In this document: positions 25,001 to 38,800 of the stretch, in pieces | Numbering within the stretch: position 1 is the stretch's first letter | How the letters are laid out: the number at the start of each line of letters is the position of its first letter | Origin: Quillaja saponaria | Taxonomy: Eukaryota; Streptophyta; Magnoliopsida; Fabales; Quillajaceae | Length of the DNA stretch: 64,000 nt | Direction: 5' to 3' | NCBI GenBank assembly: GCA_029379385.1 | Contig: CM055615.1 | Coordinates: 4,650,001-4,714,000, forward strand | The notes under the pieces: generated by a model | Told to the model about the DNA's origin: nothing | The model's input: only the letters and a program-made list of their open reading frames with translations | The model's database searches: none | Program-made: the position numbers and the translations under genes

Positions 25001-26890
25001 ACTAAAGCCATTGCATCTTAATATTTTTTATACATGTCGCGTGGAATTCCAATAAAAGAACAAGGCAATATTGTTTTCCATCTCATATTTCTTATTAAAT
25101 AATCGACATTATGGTTACATAACTATACTTTTTTTTAAAAGTACAGTAGATATGTTAAGGATAAATATCCAAACCTGCATTGTCAATCCTAGCATCCAAT
25201 GCATCATGAAGTCCTTGTCATATTTCTTCACGAATATTACTTTGGTTAAAACGCAACCATCTTAGTTTTTGTGTCTCAATCTTGACATAATTATCGACCA
25301 TATATTATTAGAGCAAATGTCTTTCTCGAAGAAGAATTGACTAATTATCATCTCGCATCTAACAGTAAATATAATATTGATTAATCAAAAATTAATCTAA
25401 TTCAATCTAATTAAATTTCTAACTATCAAATGCTAGTTTTATTAAGGTACCTATAACATGAATAAATAATAGTCACAACATGCAATTTTTGTCCCATTAA
25501 TGTTGTGAGTATTTTCATCACGTTCATAAATTCTATATGGTAACAACAATGGATATTGGAGCAGGCCATAATAACCAGCTAACTTTGAGACATTCATGAG
25601 TTGGCCAGCTACTATTTAAACAATAATATCTCTTCCATGTAGTTGACCTGCTTCCTTTGCTCCAACAACAATTGCTACAACTTCAGATGATATTGGTAAG
25701 TTGTATCATGGTTGATTTCAAAGTCGTTCTCTAATAATTAGCTGGCAATCATGGATGTTATTATGTTAAGCCAATTAACAAAATACATGTACAAAAGGAT
25801 TATGCACATCCAAAACTTGTTTAATTTTGTGCACCAAGTTAGCATCTATTGTATTATTCTCAGTCATTCAATATTCTACCTCATGATCAGTGTCATAAAT
25901 GTACAATTATAGAAATCAAGGTCTTTGTCCTTTGATCGGTAACAATCCACCAATCTTGTGATATACTGTACCTTGCGCACAAAATGTATACACATCATTT
26001 CTTGCTGAAGTCAAATTTTCATCCAAGTGAACTCCCATAGATATGAATGACATTGCGTGATTGTAGTTGCGAATGTTGTGTCTAAAATGTATACCCTCTG
26101 CACTTTGATCTTTATAAATGTTTAACAACTTTACAGGAGAAAGGATTGCCGGTAATAAAATACATCCATTGGAACAACACATATTTGATAATTCATTATG
26201 TAGAAGACGTGCACCATAATGTGTACATTTTCTTGAAGGTGGTAGAAGAGGTCTTGTAAATCCCACACTCTCTTGAAAGTCTCTTGTACAGTTATGGAAT
26301 CTCCTATTGCACATTCTGTTTTCATTTAGACACCTTTGAACATGGACACTATTTGATGCATTCTCCGATTATAAAAGTTAACGAAATGTGAGCTTTTTGT
26401 CTAAAAAATCTATATATATTGTATTTGAAATGTATGTAGTTTTGCAAATAAGTATATTCATGAGTGAATATATTCTTAGATGTGTTATTGTCATGAATTT
26501 GTTGTCTAGATTCATGATGTTCATCTGAGACATATAAAAGAAAAATGTCATAAATAAAGTAAGTCGTGTCCTAATATTAATTAGAAAATATAAGTCTACT
26601 CACCATGTGCATGTTGCATTCTTATTGTACGGGCTATTCGTCTAACTTTATTGAGTCTTAATATCCCACTTGTTTCATTGATAATCATTGAATTAAGTAC
26701 ATCTACATCACCACTGGATATACCAAGATTACTATTTATAGAGTTTCCTTTAACAATACATTGATTCATAGATTGGTAGTTTGAACGATGTCTAGAAAGT
26801 GCTACTTTCCTTTGGTCTACAGTCATTAATTGTTGTCTCGCCCTCCTTTCCCTTCTCCAAATTTGACGTTGTTGATTTTAACTTCAATTG
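22040..26890 (-). pseudogene. Helitron RepHel (rolling-circle replicase/PIF1-like helicase) pseudogene
   Basis: Minus-strand pieces follow the order of a plant Helitron protein. An arginine-rich N-terminus with ARQQLMTVDQRKVALSRHR lies near 26770-26850. The Helitron-like N region follows (HFRHNIRNYNHAMSFISMGV, 25916-26314). The Rep region is at 24052-25070, with PDLFLTMTCN, the HUH segment GLYRAH and KYLYKYTHKGP. The helicase is at 22060-23572, with GPGGTRNTYLY, DEAPMVHRYAFEALDRTLRD, FPVRLAFTITIYKSHG and GQFYVAFSRG. The HUH site has lost its first histidine (normally PHAH), the Walker A lysine is lost (GTGKT to GTRNT), and a stop precedes DEAP. Frame breaks occur throughout. It is clearly an inactive copy. 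Confidence 0.92.
23139..23297 (-). repeat. 83-bp tandem duplication inside the helicase
   Basis: Blocks 23139-23213 and 23222-23297 are near-identical; both contain GATTTAATGATATTTTGAAT and a CAGTTCTTCCACCTGGTATT-like stretch. The period of 83 is not a multiple of three, so the duplication itself breaks the frame between helicase motifs I and II. Confidence 0.85.
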
Positions 26891-29150
26891 CATTAAATAT
26901 TATATTTTTTTATATTGTTTATCAATTTGCAAATATCTTTACTTCTTTTTTTTTCTTATCATATATTGCAACTATTTCTATAATTTAATATTGAATTCAT
27001 ATACATACCAATTTCATCCATGATGATCAATTTGATATTTTTTTTCTTTCTTTAAATTGTTGGATCTTGAGATTCAATGCGTAACAATGTACACTGGTAA
27101 TAATATTGATAACATGAAAAAAGTAAATATTTAAATATTTGAACAACCACAATCATTTAATTAGCAATAAAAATATTCAAATTATACATATTTGTAGTTG
27201 CAAATAACTAATAGTTGTAGTGACAATTATCCAACTAAGTTCACTTTTTTATTTAATATCCATATTTTGACACATATGATTGAAGCATTAATCAACATGT
27301 ATCTAACAAAAAGCAACATAAATTGGTAAACAAAGTTAATTATACAAATTGGAATGTCAATCATAGCAAGATAAAGTTATATTTACATTATACTTTGTGA
27401 TGTTACTATGCTATTACAGTTAGTTAGGTACATATATGTAAATTTTTTTTTAAATGATTTTACCACGTCAATTTTTACCTTCACCTACAATATCTCAAGC
27501 AAGCAAGTTTATTATGATAGTTGACATAAAATTTCAAAATACATGTTTTAATAATATTTAAAAAGCTGATATTAGTTTCAGTCATAATTAGAGTATGTGT
27601 GTAACAAAAAAATTAAGTAAGGATTATAAAACTAATGAACTAAACGTAAAATACATCCTTCAAAATTATTAATTTCATCAACATGCAAATTTTTTTTTTT
27701 TTTTTGGGTGAAGTGAAAGAAATAGCATATATAAGTGAGATTAATGGAATATAATGAAACCAATACTCAAATGATCCACATACTGACCAAAATCTAAGTG
27801 AATTGGTATAAAATGTCAAAGATCATCGATCATTTGATCACAAAGTATTATTGACTAACTAGCACAACATGTAAATTACCATTATTTAAAAAAAAAAAAA
27901 AAGCCAATTAGTTTTTAACATCACATTTTAAAATAAAACATATGTCCCACCACTAAATCAGTATGAGATGATAAAGATACAAAGCACAGTCTTATATCTA
28001 TTTCAATGAATCATGGAATACAATGGAACTTGAAGTGAAGAGCATAAACTAAAATCAAAATAACTAATACAACAACAAATTACAACAGTTACAGGATTAT
28101 ATGATCAAGTAATTTATAAAAGTATATTGATCATATGATGAATAGTGATTTTCATCATTTTACACCAACTGATAAAATATAAAGAAAGTAGTTGCATATC
28201 AAATGATTCTAACTCATATAGGCATAGAACAAACAAAAGTATTGCTTCTTAGAGCCAGGATTTACCAGTAGTAATAAACACTAAATAATATGAAGATACT
28301 TTTTATTTTAACAAAGACATATAGAAAGTGATAAATTCTGTAAGAAATGTGTTTATTCAAGAGCGCGCAACATGAATACCCCTTTGACAAATCAAAACCC
28401 ATATATTTAGAATCAATTAGGACTCAATTATGTTAGGAAATTATAATTTTCTGAATTAAATATTCAAGAGGTTAAAATTCCAAGAATACCACAAGTTTAA
28501 GACTTTCAGAGCAAGTATTTATTATCAACAGTGTATAAAGATAATAAATTCGAAACTTTCATGTAAAAAAATATTACAAACCACAAGAAAAAAAAAATCA
28601 ACTTAAAATTTGAAGGGTAATAGAAATCATTCTAGTATATGTACCATTTGTTGTGTTCACAAAAGGCCTTCCGAAGATAATGATCACGAATTGAGCCGAG
28701 CTAATGTATAGTTGAAATGCTTCTGTATGATTATTCCAATAAAATACAATCTAACTGAGAAAAAAGAAGGATAAGAAGATGGGCCTTTGCAAATCATTAA
28801 GAAAAACTCAAGAATCAATTTCAATAAAGTTTCAACTATACAACAACAAAAAAAACACATTATCACAATGGGTGAGGATATAGAAATTTCCAAGCTTCCC
28901 GTTTAGATCAAATGAAGTTAAAGTAGCTAACGTACAAAGCTGAAGTTAGGATCTTATATCATCATGCAATATAGACCGTCAACAATTAAATTGATATACA
29001 ACAAATAAAGAAACTTAAAAATATCATAAGAAATAAATAATAATATAGGCTATCACCAATTCAATTATCTTAAAATTATATAGTATGGCGTTTATCTAAA
29101 GGATGAGAATAACATTATCAATAGCTCCTCATTATATATGGGTTTTTAAT
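26891..29150. other. AT-rich region 5' of the Helitron reading frame
   Basis: No confident exon. It contains a T-run near 27690-27706 and an A-run near 27888-27902. It may be the 5' non-coding part of the Helitron, whose TC-starting 5' end I could not locate. Confidence 0.4.
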
Positions 29151-29154
29151 AAAT

Positions 29155-29890
29155 AAAAAATATGATAATTAATTGCACATGAAATATATAATTTTTGAAA
29201 AATAATTAATATTGCGATGCGAGAAATATTAGAAAACCTAATAGAAATATAAAAAATAATAGGTAAAACAAATCAAGGAGCAGAGGATTAATTAGATTCA
29301 CTAACTGGTTTTTCAAAGTGGAAAGAAATCTCACCCTCTAATGTAACCTCTACACTGCTCCAGCCAACTTCAATAACAATAGAAAGCAGTCTTTAATAAA
29401 AAATATATATGATAATTAATTGCACATGAAATATATAATTTTAAAAAAATAATCAATATTGTGATGTGAGGAATATTAGAAAATCCAATTAAAAAAATTA
29501 AAAATAATAGGTAAAACAAATCAAGAAGCAGAGGATAGAATTAATTAGATTCACTAACCGGTTTTTGAAAGTGGAAAAAAATCTCACCCTCTGATGTAAC
29601 CCCTACACAGCAAGGAGTCCAGCCAACTTCAATAACAATAGAAAGCGGTTTTTAATTAAATATGATAATTAATTGCACATGAAATATATAATTTTTGAAA
29701 AATAATAAATATTGTGATGTGAGGAATATTAGAAAACCAAATATAAATATTAAAAATAATAGGTAAAACAAATCAAGAAGCAGAGGATTAATTAGATTCA
29801 CTAACCAGTTTTTCAAGGTGGAAAGAAATCTCTGCCTTTGATGTAACCTCTACACGGCAAGGAGTCCAGCCAACTTCAATAACAGTAGAA
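29155..29890 (-). repeat. Tandem triplication of a 250-bp unit with an exon-like core
   Basis: Units are anchored by GATAATTAATTGCACATGAA at about 29164, 29411 and 29664 (periods 247 and 253). Each unit carries on the minus strand a conserved core of about 55 bp translating as VIEVGWTPCRVEVTSE, followed directly by a GTGAGA donor-like site in the better copies. This looks like a duplicated small exon with its introns. The first unit has lost part of the core. I do not recognise the protein. Confidence 0.75.
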
Positions 29891-30159
29891 ATCAAGCCAA
29901 TTATAGTTTGCTCATATTATCAGCAATGGATTTTTTTGTTTAAGGTTATGTTTAACTAATATAAAGTAGATAATTTTTGTAGAAAACGTAGATAAGGTTA
30001 TGTTTAACTAATATATAGGAAGGAAGAAAAATGATAAAGAAGAAATCACGTTTTCTAGGTTTAAATGGAAAAAGATGCTTCATTTTTATGTTCTATATAT
30101 ATTCACTACATGCATAGTTAGTATCGTACACAAATTCAGAGAGAGCTGTGAGCGTACCT

Positions 30160-30262
30160 GAAGTTGGTGTAATAAAGGCAAAAGTATATTCACCAACACG
30201 TGGGTGACTGATGATTGCTACCTCTTTAAAGGCTGTAGTGTTTTGGCCTGTAAAGACGACAT
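30160..30262 (-). pseudogene. Exon-like fragment of an unrecognised gene
   Basis: On the minus strand an open stretch encodes FKEVAIISHPRVGEYTFAFI and ends at a GTACGC donor-like site at about 30158. It is less AT-rich than its surroundings. It lies 5' of the triplicated exon-like core on the same strand, so both may be pieces of one lost gene, or pieces captured by the Helitron. Family unknown. Confidence 0.35.
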
Positions 30263-30839
30263 AGTATAACTAATACATTGTTTCTAGCACCACTCAATGT
30301 TGTGCAAGGACCATCAATAAAAAACACAAATTATCAAATGACATGCTAGTAGTTAAACAATTAACTAACTAATCTTGCGAGACCTCATATGCACAATGCA
30401 ATTTCTCCTGATTCATATCTTACCATTACGTGAGATCTTTATAGAGAATCAATATACAAAACTGCCATTGATGTCACAAACACTGTCATTGTTACATGGT
30501 TGAGGCAGTGTGCTTTCAAATTTTTTGGCAGCCAGAATAGAAAAGCTTTTACATTGGGTTTATTTATCTAGATTGCCACAACACACAAAGAGATATGGTA
30601 GATAAGTAGAAAAGTCGAGATAGTAGAGATAAAGAGCATAATCTTTAAAATTGTATGGAAATACTCTAATAATATAAAAATCCAATGAGAATGAATGTTC
30701 TAACTCAACCAGTCAGAAACAACTTAAAAGATCATGCTAGTAAGTACTAACAGATTCTAGGACTTGTTCTAATCCAACACAGACGGTGACTTTACTTGCA
30801 AGTTCTATGTCACAGTATAGCTTGCTTTTATATTGAAAC

Positions 30840-31560
30840 TGCCATTTATGGAATAAGTAATAGGCATACTTTTAAGTAAAAACCCATATCCTTGAATTAC
30901 GTAAAAAAATCATGACTGCTATAGTAGATGTTTGACAATTCATTGTGAATAAATTTTCCTAGAACATGAATACCACTTTTTCCCAATTCATAGATAACAA
31001 ATTTGTGCTCAACTTTTCAGGCTCATGGTTCTATGGATGCTCAATATGCCTCTGGAGCAATGTCACATCATCCCTATGTGCAACAAAGCAACCATCACAC
31101 ATCCAGTCAAAAAAAAGAAATAACAGAGCCCCAAAAACATTTGCAAAGATAATAACATGGAAGGGAGAAGCTGAACTAATACATGCTGTACACAGTGCAA
31201 GTTTCTTTACAATTATTGATGCTTAAATTTAAAATAATGCCTAAATAACATTTTAGGTGATGTCAGATTGTGCTTTTTATTTAGAACATGAATTAACTTA
31301 ATCTCTATAATGATGATTACTTTCCAACAATAAAATATGGTTAACTTTTTGTCGTCTCCTTTATGAGCATTTTGTAAACCACTTCTTAAAATACATAGCA
31401 GAGGTACTTTTACGTCAGAAATAGAGCTCAGAAAATGAAACCCTTATCCATGACTTACAAAATCCCGATTGCCATAGAAAATAAAATGGAAAGGAGAGGT
31501 TGAACTAATACGCCTAATATAAAATGGAAAAAAAGGGAAAATTAACTGGATTTTCAATTA
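30840..31560. repeat. Diverged local duplication and an exon-like piece
   Basis: About 30860-30930 and 31400-31470 resemble each other (ACTTTTA..., then ACCCATATCC / ACCCTTATCC, then GACTGCTATAG / GATTGCCATAG). A shared stretch near 31155 and 31485 reads ATGGAAGGGAGAAGCTGAAC / ATGGAAAGGAGAGGTTGAAC. Between them, after a TTTTCAG acceptor at 31019, a stretch encodes AHGSMDAQYASGAMSHHPYV in the plus strand, which looks like an isolated transcription-factor-type exon, but I cannot name it. Confidence 0.4.
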
Positions 31561-31571
31561 CAGATACTTCT

Positions 31572-32500
31572 TGACCTTCAATTACAGTGCTAAAAAAGGT
31601 ATTTTGTGTTTGATAGGAGGATTTAAGAAGGGTGTTTGCAGGGATTCTGAGAATGTGTAAAAAACTGTATAGTAGAAAGAAGGAAGTGCGGTAGAGTTCT
31701 AAGAGGACTGTTGCTCTTCTTTAGAAAATTACTAAAATCTCCCTAAATGTAAAACTGAAGACAATTTTATTGTTAGGGTATGTGATGGAATTTGCTTTTT
31801 AAACTTTAGTTAAAAACCATTCTGGCTTTTAGTATAGGAGAGATATATATTTACTTACTCCATTTAATTTTTTTTCTTCGTTTATATTATATTTTACACC
31901 TAGCAAATTTTTTTACATAAGTTAATCTAAAGATAAGTAAGTAATTCATGATTCATATTTATTCTTTTTATATATATATATATATATATATCTACATGAA
32001 ATAGTTATCTATTATTATTTTATCTATATATAAAAGTTATATTGTAAATTTTTAAAACGAATTACTAATGTATCAGGGACAATGAAATATTAACATATTG
32101 GATTATAAAAAAATAGTTCAATGAGATATAATTGGACCCAAAAGATAACCTTTTTTTTTTATTTTCTATATATTGAAATGAATTTTAAAAAATAGAACCT
32201 ACCAGAACTTATTTATCTCGAATTTTACTAGTTGAACCTAGTGCACATTATTTAATAGACCTTATTTCACAGCTCGTTAATTTGCGACTTAAAAGAATTC
32301 AGTTACGTGGGAAAGGCCTCCTCACAAAAACCAAGCCAGGCACGAATAGCCCACTAGTCGACTACCTGTTCCTAATGCTATACGATGTTCATTCGTTACG
32401 ATACGTGTTTGTCATGGTCATATTATCGGCTGGGATGAAGTAAAATTATCAAATTTTGGGGCTAATGGGACGTGTGTGTAGGTTGCGAGTGCAGGATTTT
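31572..32500. other. AT-rich spacer upstream of DRD1
   Basis: Contains a TA microsatellite at about 31972-31992. Composition becomes more balanced from about 32280 on. The DRD1 promoter and 5'-UTR should lie between about 32280 and 32814, but I see no certain TATA box or start site. Confidence 0.45.
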
Positions 32501-32814
32501 TTTTTATTGGGTATGACTCGTATTCATCAAAAAGGCGGTGGCTGTAGCGGAAGAGGAAGAGGCTGAGGCATTGGTAGTGAAGGGTGACATACTGACATTT
32601 CAAAGGTTGGGGATTATAAAGATTTGAAATAAATGTATGAAGCTAGACTTTCTGTGTTTTAATTTTATGTCAAATTTCATTTCTTTTAATTGAAGGTTAC
32701 GGTCTCCAGGAAGATTTTAACTTTTTGCATAGACTGGGTTGTTTTCTTTCATGTAGCTTACCAAATTGAGATTATTTCTAATAAAAAATTTGACCCACTT
32801 TTCGATTATGCAGA

Positions 32815-35800
32815 ATGAGGGTATCCATCAGTTTCGTGCAGAGTGATCACTCCAATACATCTGGTACTCTCTCTTTCTTTCTCAGTGGTATCTGCTGTGT
32901 TCATGTGCTTTTCTTTTCTCTTCTAGGTAGTGATATCTTGTTCTTTCTGTCTCCTATTGTTTTCTGTTAATTATTTGCATTTTGTGAAAATACAATTATA
33001 CTGAAATTGGCTGTTTGGCCTGTGCTATGCATGGGACTAGCTATTGGCATGTATATTGTACGGCCATACTTGAGGGGCATGAATTTGAAAGACTCAAACC
33101 TATGATGAGACTAAAAGAAGCTGGAACAATGTTGTTTGAGTATTAAATTTTTCTGAATTTTCAAACATTGCAAATCTTAGTTATGACTGATGTAGCTAAG
33201 AAGCTACCTTTCATAGGGACAGTACCCATCTTAAATGTAATCAAAATTGAATAAACTAGAATTGAAGCCCATGTTTTTGTTTTTTTAATCCTTGTAATCT
33301 TTCTCATTATTTTGGTTCGAGATGCAAAAGCACTTTTTGTATAATGAAAGTAGCCCATATTTGATTTGATACCATATAAACTTACAATGTGTATAGTTTT
33401 CCAACACACTACCATCTTCGTTAATTGTGATTTTGATGTTTGTCAACCTAGCTTGAGGGCTTCCATAGCAAAATTTCTGGGGATTGTTGTCTTCTATTTG
33501 GTACCTTTGTTTGCATTGATGTTCTTATTTCACAAGTTTCATTAGATTTTTTTTATTTGAGTCCAGGATTGAACTCAAAAGGAGATAAAAGACTCAAATT
33601 ATCTGGTGACGGAGAAGATTATGGTAGCATGTCTGAGTGTGCAAACATGCATGACAAAACTAAACAAAAGAAACGCAAGTGTTCCTCAAATGTTATAGAT
33701 TACACCAACCCATTTTCCATCCCTGATTTGCTGGAACATTATGACTGCGATAAGTATGGAAGTGTCACAAAGGATATAGAGGCCCTTCTAGCTCGAAATG
33801 TGCAAACACTAAGCCCTTTGTTCACAAAATATCCAGCACTTTCAAATACATTATTGGGCGTGGAAAAGAAACAGAGTAAAGAAACTGCAAAACCAGAAAA
33901 TCAACAAGATACTTGTTTTGTACATGAAAATATCATATATTTGGACAATGACCGCAGTGCAAATGATATTCCAGCCGCATCATTGCCTGTTGTAATTGTT
34001 GATTCAGATGAGGAAGATGACAGAGATCAAAGGCATTCTAACTTATTTCAGAAAGTTGTGTTGAAACCAGCTGCACAGGTTCCCAAGAAGGAGCCAATTG
34101 TAAGTTTTCTATGTATTTGTAATAAAAAAGAAAACTGCATATTTGAGCTTTCTAATGTGAAAGCTATTCTCATAGAAGCATAGAAAACAGAAATCGTGGT
34201 TGAAGGAATGCATACTTGTTCGAAAAACAGAAATATACCGATGTTCTGTAATTCGCTATTTTGTTTAATTTAGTAATTGTTGAAGTATACATGTTCTCTT
34301 GTTTTTTCTTTAGTACATTAGTATGTCGGTTATTAATCATCTATAATCATATAATTATTTCTTTCAAAATTGAGCATATCATAAGTATGTTCTTTTGACC
34401 TTCATTTTATTAATATGGTGGTTATTAATCATCTATAATCATATCATCTTGGTGTCCCTCACAGATGGAGGCAGTCTTTGGATTCCTCTGATTCTTTCTT
34501 TTGTATCTTTATATAGATTCCTTAGAGATTTTGTTTCTATAAGGTTAGAGCTTCTGTTTTAACTGCATTTCTTAATAGGGTCAATACCAAGAACTTGTTT
34601 CAGGTGCAAGGGCCTTATATGGAATTATCTCATGATGTTTGTGTGATGTGTTTTCAGAGCAGTGAACCTAACAAGCATTTTTTCTTGCATAGCTCTTTGT
34701 TGTGGTCTCTTTGGTTGAGGCTCTTTCAAGTTTTTGGAATTATGCGGTTTGGCCAAGGGACTTGCACAGTCTTGTGCAATTCGGTTTAGAGCTTTCAGGA
34801 GGAATAAGGATGCTAAGATTTTTTTCCACTGTGCTTGTTTCCAGTGATTTGTTCTGTGGTTTGAGAAGAATTCAAGGATTTTTAATGACACCAAGCTGCG
34901 TACTCATTTTATTTGAGACATGATTATGTTTTCGGCCTCACTTTGGGTTTCAGAAGTTGGGCCTTTCCATAGGATTTCTTTGACTGACTCTTAGCGCAAC
35001 AAGTTTATCACTTTTGTATCCTTTTTTCCTTTTTTGGGAGGACTGCTTTTCCTCATCCTCTGTACTATTTCTCCTCTTAATATAATTTCTCTAAAAGAAA
35101 ATTTTATTTTTGTCATGTATATATATATTTCTCCAACCCACAAAACTATAGGCAAGCTTTAAGCTAATATTTATGCAGTAGTCGCAGCTTCTGGTTCTTC
35201 ATTGCATTCAGAAGTAAAAATTGTGTTTTGATCCTGATGTGCCCTGTAAGCTATGAAATACAAGACTAAAACTTCAGGCATGATTTGAATCTAATCCCTT
35301 TTTTATTGGAACAGTTGCACACCATTTTATTGGGGCAAGATACTCAGATAAGCTAATGCTTCTCTTATCTGACATTACATGTGGCTTCTCGGAATTAATA
35401 ATATGTCCTGTCTTTTTGTCTCATGCATATCATTATGGCGGTTTTGCTTCTACACCTCTATTTCCAAATTATGCCTTGTCAAGTCTGATGACTATATCTA
35501 GCAGAGTAGCAGCGTCTACTACACTGAATATCATAAACACATCTTACATACTGATTCATAATCAGTTGTCCTGTGTCTTTGTTTGTGAAGTGCAAACAGA
35601 TGAACTTACTTCTTTCTCTGAGTTCAGATGATAAACAAATCATTATTGGAGTTGAAATTGAGAAGAAATTTTGGTGGTGAAGAATTTACCGTAGAAGCTT
35701 TCATCTCTAAATGCTTTACCAGTTATGAACTTACTTTTGGAATTCGATTTAACCCTATCTTTTCTGTTTTTTTTTTTTTTTTTCCAGATCTGTTTCTATG

Positions 35801-38800
35801 TCTTTATTCAGGTCCTTGTGATGTGGTAGGCTTGTTTGAGTTCTAAATTTCATAAGATTTAACTGGAATTTATGGATTATGTTGTCCTACGGACTATGCC
35901 AATAATTTTCCATATTGGTTACATTGTCTTAAAATTAGGTACAGTTCTTTTCTTGTTTAATAATTTTTTTCTCTTAATATATTGTGGAAGGTTCATTTTA
36001 TCATAATTACCATATACTACCAGTATGCAGCATCCTATAGTTAGGTTTCTGATAGTCATTTACTTCTCTAGCAAGTTTTTTTTTTTTTTTTTTTTTTCTC
36101 TTATCTAGGTTGTCACTCTGACTTCATTTCTTTATCCTACTACTGATTGTTAGGAGCACCATTCTCCGATTAGATACTCTGCAGAAAGTGAAGCTCAAAA
36201 AGAAGAAGAAGCAAGTCTGGCTGGTAAAGATGAAAAGAACAAAGATAGAGGTGTTTATGTTGGTGTAAAAGAGGAAGACAATCAACACATTGATAATGAG
36301 GATGATGGTTTACAGGATATTTGGAAGGAGATGAAAATGGCATTAGAGTGTTCCAAGGTATTAACTACATAAGTGTTTTTTCTTTTTCTAAATCAATGCA
36401 GCCCCATCTTTTCCTTTTGCATTTTATTTTATTCAATTTTATATTATAAAACGTACTTAACTTTTTCTTCCACTCTTGCACTAATATATCAGCAATCCCT
36501 GCATATATGCCATTTGTTAGTGTTTACCGTATGCCTAGATAGTAAGTTAAGGATAATGGATCTTTTTTCTTGTTTTCTTTTTGTTCTTTTTATTAAATTA
36601 GCGTAACACATAATTTTGTGGAAAATGGATGAATCAGAAATTAATGACATGGTTTCTTTGTGGACTGAGATTCTGGACATGATACTTGCATTGACTTTAT
36701 GAACTTTTTAGGTATAGACTAAATAATATGGTTTTTACCATTGCTAGTAATCCATAGGATCATATCTTTCTCTTTGTTTTGGCTATCCCTTCATGTAGAA
36801 CAGATTGGGAGAATCTGCTTACGTGGCTTTGTGATGGGCTTTAGTGTTCTAAAGTTATGATTTTTAGGGTTTGTGGGAATAGGGATATAGGGATGGGAAG
36901 TTCATGGTTTGATGGAAAATGATAGCTAGAATTGAAAAGACTGGTTGCTGAATATCATGGCAGCAGGAAACTTTAGTGGTTCTAGAGGGCTATGTTAGGA
37001 TTTTAAAGAAGGTAAACATGAGGAAACTATGCTAAAGCTTGGGATTTGTATTGGGTGGGTAATATGGTGGGATGTTGTTTCAGGATAAAAGATGAAAGAA
37101 GAAAAAAGAGAGAGCTTCAAAGGGTTGTTTAGGGACTGTGAACACTAACAGTGACAAGAAATAAAGAACAGAGAATGGAAGAAACTTGGCTCACAAGCCA
37201 ATTGCACAAATTCGTTAACTCTTACGTCAAAACTCTATTTAAAGTTGAAAAATACTTGGAACTATATGTGGGCAATAACAGAAATTTAAACTTACCAATG
37301 GAGAAAAGCCTAAGGCCTGCTCCAGCAAAAGAGGAAACAAAATAAACTCCAAACTACTCCTGGGTGCTAAAACTCAATTAAGTTATTGGATTAATGACCT
37401 AGTAACAACCAAGAAAAAGGACTTCTTGGATAGGGGTTTGGACTCCCAGCAGCCCAGGCTCATGGCTTCTATTTATTCCCTACTTTGTGTTCTCTCCCTA
37501 TCTCTGTCTTTATATCTATATTCATTTATTGATTTGATTAAGATTTACTTCTTCTAGGATGTTTCTGTAGATCCTTCATATGATGAAGTGAAGAAAGGCG
37601 GAGATGACTGTGATCATTCTTTTGTCTTGAAAGATGATCTTGGTTATGTTTGTCGCATTTGTGGATTTATTGACAGAGCAATTGAGACAATATTTGAGTT
37701 CCAGTATAATAAGGTAAGATTCTCTCTTTTCCATTCATCCCTTCTGTAGTTTCAAGTTGTTGGTGCTGGAAAAATTCGTATGAACATAAGTTTACTCAGC
37801 TAATAAGCTTGAAATTGAATATAAAAATTTAGAGGTTGAGAAACATATTTTCCTCTACAAAAAGAACTGAGAAGTTTAAGCAGGGCATACTGTTGCTTAG
37901 TTAAGCTGCTAACCTGTAAGTACTTTGGAGGAGTTTGTGTATTGGAACATTCTGAGTAGATAGTAACTTTCTTTCAAACAGTATTTGGGAGTCCCTGCCC
38001 AAACATATTAAACTGGTATGGTGAAACTTAATGCAAAACTAGCCATTTGACCACTTTACAAATATGAAGCTGAAAGAGCAGAGGGCTCAATGTCTCATCC
38101 ACTGTTTGTGTACTAACTATGTGAGTATAAAATACAAATACTTTGGAAGAAAAGGTGCTCAAAACTCAATTGCCTTCGATCATCACTTTCCATTTCCATT
38201 TCAGGTTACGAGGAGCAATAGAACTTACATGCCTGAGTCTCGGAAGGCTAAAGACAGGGAGATGTCTGCGGTACTTGGCCTTACAATTTCTGAAGATGAT
38301 TTGACAGCAACTGAAATTTTTGCACACCCTAGGCATACTGAAGAAAATGAAACCTCATCAAGTTGAGGGGTTCAATTTTCTTGTCTGCAACCTTGTCAAT
38401 GAAAATCCTGGGGGTTGCATCTTGGCTCATGCTCCAGGATCTGGGAAGACATTCATGATAATCAGTTTCATGCAAAGTTTTCTAGCCAAGTATCCAAATG
38501 CTAGACCACTTGTTGTGCTCCCTAAGGGGATTTTGTCAACTTGGAAAAAGGAGTTCCAAAGATGGCAAGTGGAAGACATACCTCTTTATGATTTTTACAC
38601 TGTCAAAGCAGATAGTAGATCTGAGCAACTGGAGGTGTTGAAACAGTGGGTAGAACAGAAGAGTATCCTTTTCTTAGGGTACAAGCAATTCTCTTCAATT
38701 GTCTGTGATAGTGGAACTGGCAGCACATCTGAGTCATGCCAAGAAATATTGCTTAAGGTTCCTTCAATACTAGTTTTAGATGAGGGACACACTCCAAGAA

